From the NCBI GenBank assembly GCA_036381015.1, contig DASVDR010000013.1, positions 1-52,665 of the forward strand: a stretch of 52,665 nucleotides of DNA. Direction: 5' to 3'. Of the stretch, positions 23,475-31,539 are shown piece by piece. How positions within the stretch are numbered: position 1 is the stretch's first letter; every line of letters starts with the position of its first letter. A program made the translations under genes and the position numbers. The DNA comes from Gammaproteobacteria bacterium (GTDB lineage Bacteria; Pseudomonadota; Gammaproteobacteria; Steroidobacterales; Rariloculaceae). The notes below the pieces were generated by a model. It had not been told where the DNA came from. It was given only the letters and a program-made list of their open reading frames with translations, and did no database searches.

Positions 23475-25061
23475 ATGGCCACACCGCCGGGAGTCAGCGC
23501 GGCCGATTTCGAAGCCGCGATCTCGGAGTTCGCCGACGTGGTCGGCACGGAGTGGGTGTTCACGGACGAAGAGACGATGGACACCTACCGCGACGCGTAT
23601 TCTCCGCTGCGCGGCGAGGAAGAGGAGAAATACGCGTCGGCCGCGGTCGCACCGACGACCGTCGAGCAGGTGCAGAAGATCGTGCGCATCGCGAATCGCT
23701 ACTCGATTCCGCTCTACACGATCTCGACCGGCCGCAATCTCGCTTACGGCGGCTCCGCGCCGGTGTACTCGGGCAGCGTCGTGCTCGACTTGAAGCGCAT
23801 GAACCGGATCATCGAGGTCAACGAGGATCTCGCCTATGCGCTCGTCGAGCCGGGCGTGAGCTACTTCGATCTCTACCGCTACATCCGCGAGCGCGGCATG
23901 AAGCTCTGGATCGACTGCCCGGACCCGGGGTGGGGCAGCCCGATCGGCAATGCCCTCGACCGCGGCGCCGGGCGCACGCCGCTGCCGTACCGCGACCACT
24001 TCGGCGCGCACTGCGGCATGGAGGTCGTGCTCGCGAACGGCGACGTGCTGCGCACGGGGATGGGCGCGCTGCCGAACGCGGGCCCGAACTGGCAGGCGTT
24101 TCCGTACGGCGCCGGCCCGCTCGCCGACGGGCTGTTCGCGCAGTCGAACTACGGCATCGTCACGAAGATGGGCTTTTGGCTCATGCCCGAGCCCGAAGCT
24201 TCGATGACGGGATCGATCCGCGCTCGGCGCCACGATGACGTCATTCCGCTCGTGCGGACCCTCGCGCACCTTCAGTACTCGGGGATCGTGAATTGCCTGT
24301 TCTCGCTGAACAGCCCCGTGTTCACGGGCCCGATGGACGAGAGGAAGTCGGCGCTGCTCGACCGCCCGAACGGCGGCTCGGCCGCCGAGTGGGACGACTA
24401 CGCGGCCTCGCTCGGAACGCATTTCTGGCAAACGGAGCTGCGGTTCTACGGTCCGCTCAGCGTGATTCAGGCGCAATGGGCATACGTGAAGGAACGGTTG
24501 CGTGCCATCGAAGGTATCGAGCTCGACGACGGCGACGTGATCCGCTTTCCGCTCACGGACGATCAGATCCGCCGCCTCGGCGATCCCGGCTCCTTCGGTG
24601 TGCCGAGCTTGAGCGTTTTCTCGAGCCAGCAGGGCAGCACCGGGCATCTCGATACCTCGCCGATGCTGCCGCACTCGGGTGAAGCCCTGCTCGAGGCACA
24701 CAAGGTGTACCTGCGCGAGTACCGCGACGCCGGCATCCCGCTGTCGCTCGGCTTCGCGATGAGCTACCACACGCGCGCGTTCATCATGTTCCAGGGCATC
24801 AGCTTGACATCGGACAAGGAAGAGAACGCCCGGGCTCGGGAGTTCTACGCACGCTTGATCCGGATCTCCGGCGAGCGCGGGTGGGGCGTCTACCGCGCCC
24901 ATGCCGCGTTCATGGACCAGCTGATGGCGACCTATTCGTACAACAACAACGCGCTGATGCGGTTCAACGAGACGCTGAAGGATGCGCTCGACCCGAACGG
25001 CATTCTCTCGGCCGGCCGCTACGGCATATGGCCGCGGCATCTGCGGGGGAACCGCGCATGA
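23475..25061 (+). CDS. VAO/PCMH-family flavoprotein, 4-alkylphenol dehydrogenase-like
   Basis: The 528-residue enzyme has the vanillyl-alcohol oxidase/p-cresol methylhydroxylase fold. Family marks are the FAD loop STGRNLAYGGSAPVYSGSVV (about residues 82-101), the DCPDPGWGSPIGNALDRGAG segment, FPYGAGPLADGLFAQSNYG and the C-terminal MDQLMATYSYNNNALMRF ... DPNGILSAGRYGIWP. A histidine at about position 432 (SYHTRAFIMF) aligns by eye with the flavin-linking His of VAO. No signal peptide. Because a cytochrome gene follows, overlapping by four bases, it is probably a flavocytochrome dehydrogenase oxidising 4-alkylphenols such as cresol or eugenol, and not an oxidase. The start follows GGGGGGAACGAGCG. 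Confidence 0.85.
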   Translation: MATPPGVSAADFEAAISEFADVVGTEWVFTDEETMDTYRDAYSPLRGEEEEKYASAAVAPTTVEQVQKIVRIANRYSIPLYTISTGRNLAYGGSAPVYSGSVVLDLKRMNRIIEVNEDLAYALVEPGVSYFDLYRYIRERGMKLWIDCPDPGWGSPIGNALDRGAGRTPLPYRDHFGAHCGMEVVLANGDVLRTGMGALPNAGPNWQAFPYGAGPLADGLFAQSNYGIVTKMGFWLMPEPEASMTGSIRARRHDDVIPLVRTLAHLQYSGIVNCLFSLNSPVFTGPMDERKSALLDRPNGGSAAEWDDYAASLGTHFWQTELRFYGPLSVIQAQWAYVKERLRAIEGIELDDGDVIRFPLTDDQIRRLGDPGSFGVPSLSVFSSQQGSTGHLDTSPMLPHSGEALLEAHKVYLREYRDAGIPLSLGFAMSYHTRAFIMFQGISLTSDKEENARAREFYARLIRISGERGWGVYRAHAAFMDQLMATYSYNNNALMRFNETLKDALDPNGILSAGRYGIWPRHLRGNRA

Positions 25062-25516
25062 GCGCGCGCCGCCCGTTGCTCGCGATCGCCGCGATCGGGT
25101 TCCTCGGGCGGCTCGGCGTGACGGCCGTCTCGGCGGACCCCGCTTCGTCGGCCGACTCCGCCTGGTCGCCGCTGCCGGCCGAGCGCGACGGGGCGCCGAG
25201 CGATCCGCTCGAGCGCCGCGGCCGGGAAGTCTTCGACCAGCGGTGCGCCGCATGCCACGGAGAGATTCCCGAGGAGACCTTCGGCCCGCGATTCCTGCCG
25301 TCGATGCCCGGGACGCAGGCGCTGCGCGACCGCTACGGCGATGCGCTGCCCGCCGCGCTCGAGAGGCGCACGGATCTCACGCCGGAGTACATCGAAGCCG
25401 TCGTGCGCGACGGCCTGCGCTCGATGCCGTTCTTCCGCCCGACCGAGGTCAGCGACGAGGATCTCGAGGCGCTCGCGGCGTACCTGACGAGGGACCGAGC
25501 CGGGGCCGGGGAGTGA
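25058..25516 (+). CDS. Exported cytochrome c subunit of the alkylphenol dehydrogenase
   Basis: The 152-residue protein begins at an ATG overlapping the flavoprotein stop (ATGA), so translation is coupled. It has a Sec signal (about 1-26), a haem site RCAACHG (about 64-70) and a distal Met in SMPFFRPTEVSDEDLEALAAYL (about 122-143). This matches the small cytochrome subunit of p-cresol methylhydroxylase/eugenol hydroxylase, accepting electrons from the flavin subunit in the periplasm. The flavoprotein itself has no visible signal, so the pair may be exported together, as proposed for the known flavocytochrome, or the flavin subunit may reach the periplasm by another route. Confidence 0.88.
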   Translation: MSARRPLLAIAAIGFLGRLGVTAVSADPASSADSAWSPLPAERDGAPSDPLERRGREVFDQRCAACHGEIPEETFGPRFLPSMPGTQALRDRYGDALPAALERRTDLTPEYIEAVVRDGLRSMPFFRPTEVSDEDLEALAAYLTRDRAGAGE

Positions 25517-25572
25517 TCGATGCGCGATCACGGTTACAATGCCGCGCTGCTCGAGGGTGACGAGACCATTGA

Positions 25573-26184
25573 ATGGACGCGGAGCGAGTCGATGCAAAGA
25601 GGGCGAAGCCGGGAAGTGCCAATGTTTACGGCGTTTGCACGTGGGCAGCCTTCGTCGCCGTGTGCCTGTCCTTCTACCTCTTCGCGCCCGAGCTCTTCGA
25701 CCCGCGTCGGCTCCGCGAGCTCTTCGCCGGAAATCTCGAGACCGGGCTGCTCGTCTACTTCGTCATCGCCACGCTGCGCGGCTTCACGTTCATTCCGCTG
25801 ACGCCGATCTTGCTGGCCGGCGTGCTGGTCTTTCCGCCGCTCCCGCTGTTCCTCGTGAACCAAGCGGCGGTGGGTACCTCCTCCGCGATCGTTTACGGGA
25901 TGGCCCGCATCGTCGGCTCGGATCGATTTGCAAGGAACCATTATCCGGAGCAGGTCGAGCGCCTGGCCGGGTTGCTCGAGAAGCGCGAGCTGCCGGTGAT
26001 CGGCCTGTGGGGCGCCGCGCCGTTCACGCCGTCGGACCTGATCGTCTACGTCTGCAGCGTCTTGCGCATCTCGCTGTGGAAGACGTTGCTCGGCATCTCG
26101 ATCGGCGAGGGACTCGTCTGCGCGATCTACATTTTCGGCGGCGCATCGGTCCTCGAGGCCGCCCTCGATCTCTTCGGCCGCTGA
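25573..26184 (+). CDS. TVP38/TMEM64 (VTT-domain) membrane protein
   Basis: The 203-residue protein has about five hydrophobic segments. VTT/SNARE-associated features are LRGFTFIPLTPILLAGVLVFPP (about 74-95; the F-x-P pocket) and GLWGAAPFTPSDLIVYVCSV (about 147-166; the re-entrant loop with P-F-T-P). The family (DedA superfamily) includes lipid scramblase-like and undecaprenyl-phosphate transporters. It is probably an inner-membrane protein of lipid handling; the actual role here is unknown. Ribosome-binding site weak. Convergent with the HpaB-like gene (76-base gap containing no clear hairpin). Confidence 0.82.
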   Translation: MDAERVDAKRAKPGSANVYGVCTWAAFVAVCLSFYLFAPELFDPRRLRELFAGNLETGLLVYFVIATLRGFTFIPLTPILLAGVLVFPPLPLFLVNQAAVGTSSAIVYGMARIVGSDRFARNHYPEQVERLAGLLEKRELPVIGLWGAAPFTPSDLIVYVCSVLRISLWKTLLGISIGEGLVCAIYIFGGASVLEAALDLFGR

Positions 26185-26260
26185 GCGCGGCCGAGAGGTG
26201 TGGAGCGGGGGTGCCGCGGCGGCCGACGCCCGGCGGTGCTCGCCGAGCGCGCAGGCCGAA

Positions 26261-27772
26261 TCACGTGCGCCAGGTGTCCGCGCTCCAGCCGTCGAGATCG
26301 TAGTCGGCGAGGCACCGGTCGACGAGCTCGATGCATCGGTCGAGCGCGCCGGTGCGGCGCGCGAACTTCAGCGCGTCCATTCGCACTTGCTCGTGGTTGC
26401 CGGCGTAGTTCCGCTCGTAGAGCTCGTGGCGCCCGCCGAACTCCGTGCCGATCGCGTCCCATACGAGCTTGAACAGCTTCACGCGATCGAGCGCGGAGGC
26501 CCCGGTGCCGCGGTAGTAGCGGTCGATCAGCGGCCGCAGCGACGGGTCGAGGAGATCCTCGCACCCCGACGGCGTGACGAGCGGCGCGCCGCCCAGCACG
26601 TTCTCGAAAATCGCCTTCACGGCCGGCCACGCCGAGGTCGAGAAGACGCGCATCGTCGCGGCATAGTCCGCGCGCGGGATCGCGGAGCCGCCGGGGCCCT
26701 CCTGCGGCTCCGTGCACATCGCGGTCGTCATCGCCCAGAGCATCGTCCGCCACGCGACGACCTCGCCGAGCGCGGCCTGCACGCCGCGGAACTGGTCCGT
26801 GCCGTTCATCTCGAGGCCGCGTGCGAGGAGCCCCGTCATGAACTCGAGCTTCACGGCGAGCCGGGTGCCCGCCTGGAGGTTGTAGCGGTTGAAGAACCCG
26901 GACGCCGGATAAAACGCGTTGGCGCGCTCGACGTCGCGGTAAACGAGAAAATTCTCCCAGGGGATCAGCGCCTCGTCGAAGATCAGCACCGCGTCGTTCT
27001 CGTCGAAGCGGCTCGAGAGCGGATGATCGAACGGGCTGTGCGCGTTCTGCTCGTAGGAGGCGCGGCACAGCAGCCGCGTGCCGGGCGTGTCGAGCGGTGC
27101 GATGAAGACGAGCGCGTAGTCCTCCGCCTTGCCCGCCTCGAGCGTCACGGAGCTGTTCTGCGCGACGAACGTCGCATGCGTCAGCGCGGAGCCGGTGGCG
27201 AGCATCTTGGCGCCGCTCACGATCGCGCCCGCATCCGTCTCCCTGACCACGTGCAAATACACGTCGGCGACCTCGTGCACGGGCTTGTTGCGGTCGACCG
27301 GAGGATTGACGAGCACGTGGTTCAGGAAGAGACCCTGCGAGGCGTAGCGGCGATACCACCGCCGCGCGTTCTCGTCGAACGGCGCGTAGAACTCGGGATT
27401 CGCGCCGAGCGTCGCCATGAAGGAGGCCTTGTAGTCGGGCGTGCGGCCCATGAAGCCGTAGGTGAGGCGCGACCACGCGGCGATCGCTTCGCGCGCCGCG
27501 AGCAGCTCCTCCGCGGAGTAGCTCGGCGTGAAGAAGCGGTGCGTGCGGATGCCGAAGCGGTCGACCGTCGTCAGCCGCTCGCGCTCGGCCGGGTCGTGCA
27601 GCGCGTCGTAAAGCCGCGCGAGCGAGCGCGCGGAGTTGCGGAACGCCGGATGCGCGGCGACGTCGTCGACGCGCTCGCCATAGAGATAGACCTCTCGCGC
27701 ATCGCGAAGGCTCGCGAGGTAGGCCTCGCCCGTCATGAGCTCGTCGCTCGACGCGTGTGGCTCTGCTTTCAT
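26261..27772 (-). CDS. 4-hydroxyphenylacetate 3-hydroxylase-family (HpaB-like) monooxygenase
   Basis: The 503-residue protein is an FADH2-dependent hydroxylase of the HpaB/PvcC family. Marks are MTGEAYLASLRDAREVYLYG (about 13-32), a substrate/flavin region KPVHEVADVYLHVVRETDAG, ALIPWENFLVYRDVERANAF and the C-terminal LGGAPLVTPSGCEDL (about 395-410). Such enzymes add an ortho-hydroxyl to phenols and need a separate flavin reductase, which I do not see in this window. With the alkylphenol dehydrogenase 1.2 kb away on the other strand, phenolic catabolism is a natural role. The ATG at 27772 has GGAG directly adjacent, so the alternative start at 27736 (residue 13) may be the real one. Confidence 0.87.
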   Translation of the reverse strand: MKAEPHASSDELMTGEAYLASLRDAREVYLYGERVDDVAAHPAFRNSARSLARLYDALHDPAERERLTTVDRFGIRTHRFFTPSYSAEELLAAREAIAAWSRLTYGFMGRTPDYKASFMATLGANPEFYAPFDENARRWYRRYASQGLFLNHVLVNPPVDRNKPVHEVADVYLHVVRETDAGAIVSGAKMLATGSALTHATFVAQNSSVTLEAGKAEDYALVFIAPLDTPGTRLLCRASYEQNAHSPFDHPLSSRFDENDAVLIFDEALIPWENFLVYRDVERANAFYPASGFFNRYNLQAGTRLAVKLEFMTGLLARGLEMNGTDQFRGVQAALGEVVAWRTMLWAMTTAMCTEPQEGPGGSAIPRADYAATMRVFSTSAWPAVKAIFENVLGGAPLVTPSGCEDLLDPSLRPLIDRYYRGTGASALDRVKLFKLVWDAIGTEFGGRHELYERNYAGNHEQVRMDALKFARRTGALDRCIELVDRCLADYDLDGWSADTWRT

Positions 27773-27855
27773 CTCCGTTCGCGGATGATCCTAACCCCGA
27801 TAGGCCGGCTTCGCGAGCAGTTTACAACCGAGATCGCGAGTTGGGGGACGCTACA

Positions 27856-28635
27856 CTAGACGGGAGTGGACGTCAGCTCGTCATCGCTGACCGAAGCCCG
27901 CGCCGAGGCGGCCTCCCGATCTTCGTGCGTGCGCACCGCGTAGAGCTGATAGGCGCTGCGGATCAGCGGCTTCGCGACGTTGCGGACCGGCACGCCGCCC
28001 GGCGTGATGCCGCGCTCCGAGCCGTGATGGGCGTGGCCGTGCAGGGCGAGATCGCATTTGCCCTCGTCGACGGCCTCGCCGAGCAGGTGGGAACCGAGGA
28101 ACGGGTAGATTTCGAGCTTCTCGCCGAGCAGGGTGTCCTTGGTCGGCGCGTAATGCGTCAACGCCACGCGGACGTCGCACTGAATCGCCTTCAGACAGTG
28201 CAGCAGCTGGCGGGCCTTGTCCTTGGTGTGGCGGATGAACGCCTTCATCTCGAGCTCGCCGAACTCCGAGCCGCAGGCGCCGGCGAAACCGCCGCCGAAG
28301 CCTTTCACCCCGGCGATGCCGACGCGGTGCCCCGCGAGCTCGAGCACGACGCTCTCGCCCTCGAGGACGGTCACCCCCACCGCTTCCAGGTCCGCACGAA
28401 TGGCGTCCTGCGCATCCTGGTGGTAGTCGTGATTGCCCAGCACGGCGACCGTGGGTATGCCGACCTCCGCCACCTCTTCGGCCACCAGCCTCCCTTCCTC
28501 TCGGGAGCCGTGCTGCGTCAGGTCGCCGGCGAGCAGCAGCACGTCGGCATGCCGGCCGAGCGCGGAGAACGAGCGGCGCAGCTCGCCGCGCATGTCGAGG
28601 CCGACGTGCACGTCGCCGACGGCGGCGATCCGCAC
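27856..28635 (-). CDS. Calcineurin-like metallophosphoesterase
   Basis: From the GTG at 28635 the protein has 259 residues. Metallophosphoesterase motifs in order are AAVGDVHVG (residues 4-12; D and H), LLAGDLTQHG (about 35), VLGNHDYH (about 65), LTHYAP (about 160) and LHGHAHHGSE (about 203), all metal ligands intact. Substrate unknown. I chose GTG because it shares one base with the stop codon of the upstream BON-like gene (TAGTG), indicating coupling, and starts exactly at the first strand; a longer version from 28683 would add unconserved residues. It is the last gene of a three-gene minus-strand operon. Confidence 0.85.
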   Translation of the reverse strand: MRIAAVGDVHVGLDMRGELRRSFSALGRHADVLLLAGDLTQHGSREEGRLVAEEVAEVGIPTVAVLGNHDYHQDAQDAIRADLEAVGVTVLEGESVVLELAGHRVGIAGVKGFGGGFAGACGSEFGELEMKAFIRHTKDKARQLLHCLKAIQCDVRVALTHYAPTKDTLLGEKLEIYPFLGSHLLGEAVDEGKCDLALHGHAHHGSERGITPGGVPVRNVAKPLIRSAYQLYAVRTHEDREAASARASVSDDELTSTPV

Positions 28636-28883
28636 TAGCCCAGCGTCTCCGGTCTTCCCGGTTCGTCGTACTTCGCGATCCATAGCTCGTCGACCAGCTC
28701 GATATCCGGGGGCAGCACCTCGGTGACGACTTTCCGCGCCGCCTGCTTGCGCTCGTCCGACGTCACCTCGCCGATGATGAAGGCCTTGCCGCCCGCGACC
28801 TTGATCGTGACGTCCAGCACGTTGGTCCGCGGGTCGGTCGCCAACGCCTCGCGGATGCGGCCTACCAGGTGCTTCGCTTCCAT
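28635..28883 (-). CDS. Small BON-like domain protein
   Basis: The 82-residue protein reads as one BON-type alpha/beta unit: RIREALATDPRTNVLDVTIK (residues 9-28), VAGGKAFIIGEVTSDERKQA (29-48) and VVTEVLPPDIELVDELWIAK. There is no signal peptide, so unlike most BON proteins it appears cytosolic. It is the middle gene between a nucleotidyltransferase (21-base gap) and a metallophosphoesterase (one-base overlap). The start follows AGGAGCCGCG. Phospholipid or ligand binding is possible for BON domains but not shown for this context. Confidence 0.72.
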   Translation of the reverse strand: MEAKHLVGRIREALATDPRTNVLDVTIKVAGGKAFIIGEVTSDERKQAARKVVTEVLPPDIELVDELWIAKYDEPGRPETLG

Positions 28884-28904
28884 CGTGCGCGGCTCCTGTC
28901 GCCC

Positions 28905-29576
28905 TCAGCTTTCATAAATCTCTCGGTACAGCTCGCGCACGATCTGGTTCGGGACGTTCATGTCCAGCGAGTGCGCGTACACCAAGAGGCTCAGCACGCG
29001 GCGCGGCGCCTTTCGGGCGCGCCGGAGGAGATAGTCCCAGTCGAGACGGCTCACGCCGATGACGCCGAGCGCGTCGTGCCAGTGCCGCGGTCCCTGCTCG
29101 TCGTGCACGGCCGCCTTGATGACCAGCAGATCCTCGGGTGAGATCAGCCGCACGCGATGCCCGAGGAACTCGCGCTCGACCGACCGCGCGATCATTTCGT
29201 CGTCGAGGTAAAAGCCCCCGGTCGAGCGAAAGATCACGTCCACGAGCACGCCGTGCTTGAAACCCTTGAACAACCACGTAGGATCGGTGCGTTCGGTCTC
29301 GAAGCCCGCCTGCGCGAGGGCATCGAGCGCGGCATCGGCGCCGGCGGGACGCACGAAGACGTCGATGTCGTGCGTCCAGCGCGGTCTGCCGAGCCCGGTC
29401 GACGCGATGCCGCCCATCAGCACGTACTGGACGCCGGCCCGCTCGATCGCTGCGACGACCTCTCCGAGCACCTGCTCGAACGCGCCGTTCTGCGTGCAGC
29501 GCAGCTGCTCCTCGCTCTCGGGATCCCAGCCGGCCAGACGCTCGAGCGGAATGCCGACCGCGTGCTTGCGTTCCAT
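28905..29576 (-). CDS. Nucleotidyltransferase-fold protein
   Basis: The 223-residue protein has the polymerase-beta-like nucleotidyltransferase core: QYVLMGGIASTGLGRPRWTH (about residues 50-69) with the G-G and S/T, then DIDVFV with the D-x-D metal pair, and a later VDVIFR with a third acidic residue (about 115). LISPEDLLVIKAA follows, as in DUF6036 or AbiEii-like proteins. The start follows GAGGTACGCG. It heads the operon with the BON-like and phosphoesterase genes. No antitoxin is adjacent, so a toxin role is not supported; an RNA- or protein-modifying enzyme reversed by the phosphoesterase is speculation. Confidence 0.8.
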   Translation of the reverse strand: MERKHAVGIPLERLAGWDPESEEQLRCTQNGAFEQVLGEVVAAIERAGVQYVLMGGIASTGLGRPRWTHDIDVFVRPAGADAALDALAQAGFETERTDPTWLFKGFKHGVLVDVIFRSTGGFYLDDEMIARSVEREFLGHRVRLISPEDLLVIKAAVHDEQGPRHWHDALGVIGVSRLDWDYLLRRARKAPRRVLSLLVYAHSLDMNVPNQIVRELYREIYES

Positions 29577-29681
29577 GGCGCGTACCTCGGCACGCAGTCT
29601 TGCAAAGCGCGTGCCGGAAGGCGCGCCGCCGGCCTATCCACTTGATTTGCCGGCGTATCCGCTTACAGAGGGATCGCGCGA

Positions 29682-30104
29682 TCAGCCTGCGGCGAGCGGC
29701 CGGTGCTGCGTGCCGAGCCCGTCGGTCAGCGCAAGCAGCACGCACGGCTTGCTCAGGCGCGCGGTATGCCACACGCCTTTCGGCACGATCGCGAGCTTGC
29801 CGGCCGTGAGCTCGACGCAGCGCTCGTTGCCGTCTTCGTCGAGCACGAGCGTGAGCTCGCCGCTGACCAGAAACAGAATCTCGTCGCCCGCGGGATGCAT
29901 CTCCCAGCTCGTCCAGGTCGTGTCCATCGACAACAGCGAGAGCAGCCGTCCGTGGACGGCATTCATGAGGCGCTGCACGCCCGGATCGGTGGGGCGGCCG
30001 GACATCAACTGCTTCCAGAACGTCTCGCCGCCCGGCAGCGTCACGGCCGTGCCGTCCGTTTCGAGCAGCAGGTAGTTTTGCATCGGGTCGAGCGGCTGCG
30101 GCAT
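29682..30104 (-). CDS. Cupin-domain protein
   Basis: The 140-residue protein is a single RmlC-like cupin: WTSWEMHPAGDEILFLVSGE (about residues 63-82, motif 1 with H and E), ELTLVLDEDGNERCVELTAG, and IVPKGVWHTARLSKP (about 107-121, motif 2 with H). It is cytosolic and of unknown substrate. The start follows AAGGAAGGT. It lies in a row of four minus-strand genes with two SnoaL-like proteins, though gaps of 77 and 81 bases leave operon status open. Confidence 0.82.
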   Translation of the reverse strand: MPQPLDPMQNYLLLETDGTAVTLPGGETFWKQLMSGRPTDPGVQRLMNAVHGRLLSLLSMDTTWTSWEMHPAGDEILFLVSGELTLVLDEDGNERCVELTAGKLAIVPKGVWHTARLSKPCVLLALTDGLGTQHRPLAAG

Positions 30105-30181
30105 GGCTACCTTCCTTTCAAGAGGACTGCGAGCGGGCTGTCGATCGCGCGGTCCTCCCAGAGGAGAGGACCGCCGGCCGG

Positions 30182-30769
30182 CTATCGGTCGCCCAGCGGG
30201 TTGTCGCGCGGCTTGTAGGTGGCGTCGAAACGGTCCGGCAAGCCGCTGTCCGAGCTGATGTAGCGGCGGCTGATGAGCCACTTGCCGTCGCGCTTGACGA
30301 GCTCGGTGTCCTCACGGCCTTGCTCGTAGAGCCGGGGCGGCTTCCCGACGCCCTCGTTCATGACACCCGTCCAGATCACGTGGGCAATGGCGATATCGCC
30401 ATGCACTTCGATGACCGGGTTCGTGAGGAGCATGTGGTTGTGCGGGCGCGGCTCGTCGCTCGCGCTGTCCTCGTCCGAGTCGGGCCGCTCGTACAGCGCG
30501 GCAATCTCTTCACGGCCTCTCGCGATCGTGCCGTCGACGTCGAGCAGCGCATCCTCGGTGAAGTATTCGGAGAGGGCGTGGCTCTCGCCCTGCGCGAGAT
30601 CGTAGTAGTAGCGCGTGAGGAGATCCTCGATCTGGATGCGGTCCAGGAGCGTCTCCATCGTCACCTGCTGTGCCGGCGCCGGCGCACTCGACAGTGACAG
30701 GGCCGCTGCGGCCGCGAAAGCGCGCACGGCCGCGCCGGCTACCTTGGATGCCGATGAACGACTCGACAT
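30182..30769 (-). CDS. Exported SnoaL/NTF2-like protein
   Basis: The 195-residue protein has a Sec signal (about 1-34, ending APA-Q) and an NTF2-like cone: LLDRIQIEDLLTRYYYDLAQ (about residues 40-59), YFTEDALLDVDGTIARGREE, and HNHMLLTNPVIEVHGDIAIA (about 110-129), ending with DGKWLISRRYISSD. Tyr/Asp/His residues common to the SnoaL_4 subgroup (dehydratase/cyclase-like or aromatic dioxygenase beta-subunit-like) are present. Being exported is unusual for the fold. It resembles the neighbour at 30851 in layout, suggesting duplication. Confidence 0.8.
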   Translation of the reverse strand: MSSRSSASKVAGAAVRAFAAAAALSLSSAPAPAQQVTMETLLDRIQIEDLLTRYYYDLAQGESHALSEYFTEDALLDVDGTIARGREEIAALYERPDSDEDSASDEPRPHNHMLLTNPVIEVHGDIAIAHVIWTGVMNEGVGKPPRLYEQGREDTELVKRDGKWLISRRYISSDSGLPDRFDATYKPRDNPLGDR

Positions 30770-30850
30770 GGCGATTCTCCTCCCGTTATTCGAACGGCTG
30801 CAGCCGGTTTTACCCCGTTTGCCGACGCTCGCACAAGCTCGGCACGCCCG

Positions 30851-31429
30851 TCACTCGTCGAGTTGCCTCACGGGGTTGTCTTGCCCGGCCGTGAAGGTTC
30901 TCGGATTGCCCTCGTTGTGAATCCTGTGGAGGCTGAAGAACCACTCGCCGTCGATCTTCACGAATTCGTCGTACCAGGAGCCGAACAGCATCCACTCCAC
31001 CTTCCGGCGGTCTGCGTTGTTGTTGAACTGTATCCAGTACGTCACCGCCCTGGCGGTGTCGCCGTCGACGTCGATGACCTGGTTCGTGATGAGGTGGCGC
31101 ACGGTGGAAGGCCAGTTCCGCCCGTCGGGTGTCTTCGCTTCGGCGGCGCCGCGGGTGAGATCGTAGGTGCCGTTCGCCATGAACTCGCGGATGGCCTCCC
31201 GGCCTTCCACGATGCCGCGGGCCCAGTCGAGCACGCCGTCTTCCGCGAACACGGCGGCGTAGCCGTCGGCGTCGAAATAATCCATGGCCATCACGTAGCG
31301 AGCCTGCAGGTCGACGATGGCGGCGCGGTCGTCGGCATAGCCTTCCGGGTAGCGCGCGGCCTGGGCGCCGACGGCAACGAGCAACAGCGGGAGCAGCGCG
31401 AGCGTCTTCATGCGTGGTAAACGAGCCAT
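30851..31429 (-). CDS. Exported SnoaL/NTF2-like protein (second copy)
   Basis: The 192-residue protein has a Sec signal (about 7-24, ending AQA-A) and the same fold: DRAAIVDLQARYVMAMDYFD (about 34-53), VFAEDGVLDWARGIVEGREA, VRHLITNQVIDVDGDTARAV and DGEWFFSLHRIHNEG. Asp/Tyr in the helix and His/Asn in the strand are placed as in SnoaL_4 proteins. An upstream ATG (31429) after GAGGATACGACC is chosen; the ATG at 31411 would start directly at the signal core. Function unknown; probably acts on a small aromatic or polyketide-like compound in the periplasm. Confidence 0.8.
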   Translation of the reverse strand: MARLPRMKTLALLPLLLVAVGAQAARYPEGYADDRAAIVDLQARYVMAMDYFDADGYAAVFAEDGVLDWARGIVEGREAIREFMANGTYDLTRGAAEAKTPDGRNWPSTVRHLITNQVIDVDGDTARAVTYWIQFNNNADRRKVEWMLFGSWYDEFVKIDGEWFFSLHRIHNEGNPRTFTAGQDNPVRQLDE

Positions 31430-31539
31430 GGTCGTATCCTCCCGAATCCGGATGTGCTCCTCCAGATCATAAACGAAGTGGCCGAGGCTCGGCGCGTCCC
31501 GCCTGGCGGCGAGCCGCGCGTAAGATGCTGGATGCGAAG

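Noticed and set aside
22416-25253. A 945-residue open frame on the minus strand covering the flavoprotein gene
   Set aside because: Only the part from 23225 down encodes a recognisable protein (RMD1/YagE). The rest is the antisense of the flavocytochrome gene and has the arginine- and alanine-rich composition typical of such shadows in GC-rich DNA.
28905-29576. Type IV toxin of an AbiE pair
   Set aside because: The fold fits, but there is no wHTH antitoxin gene; the operon partners are a BON-like protein and a phosphoesterase.
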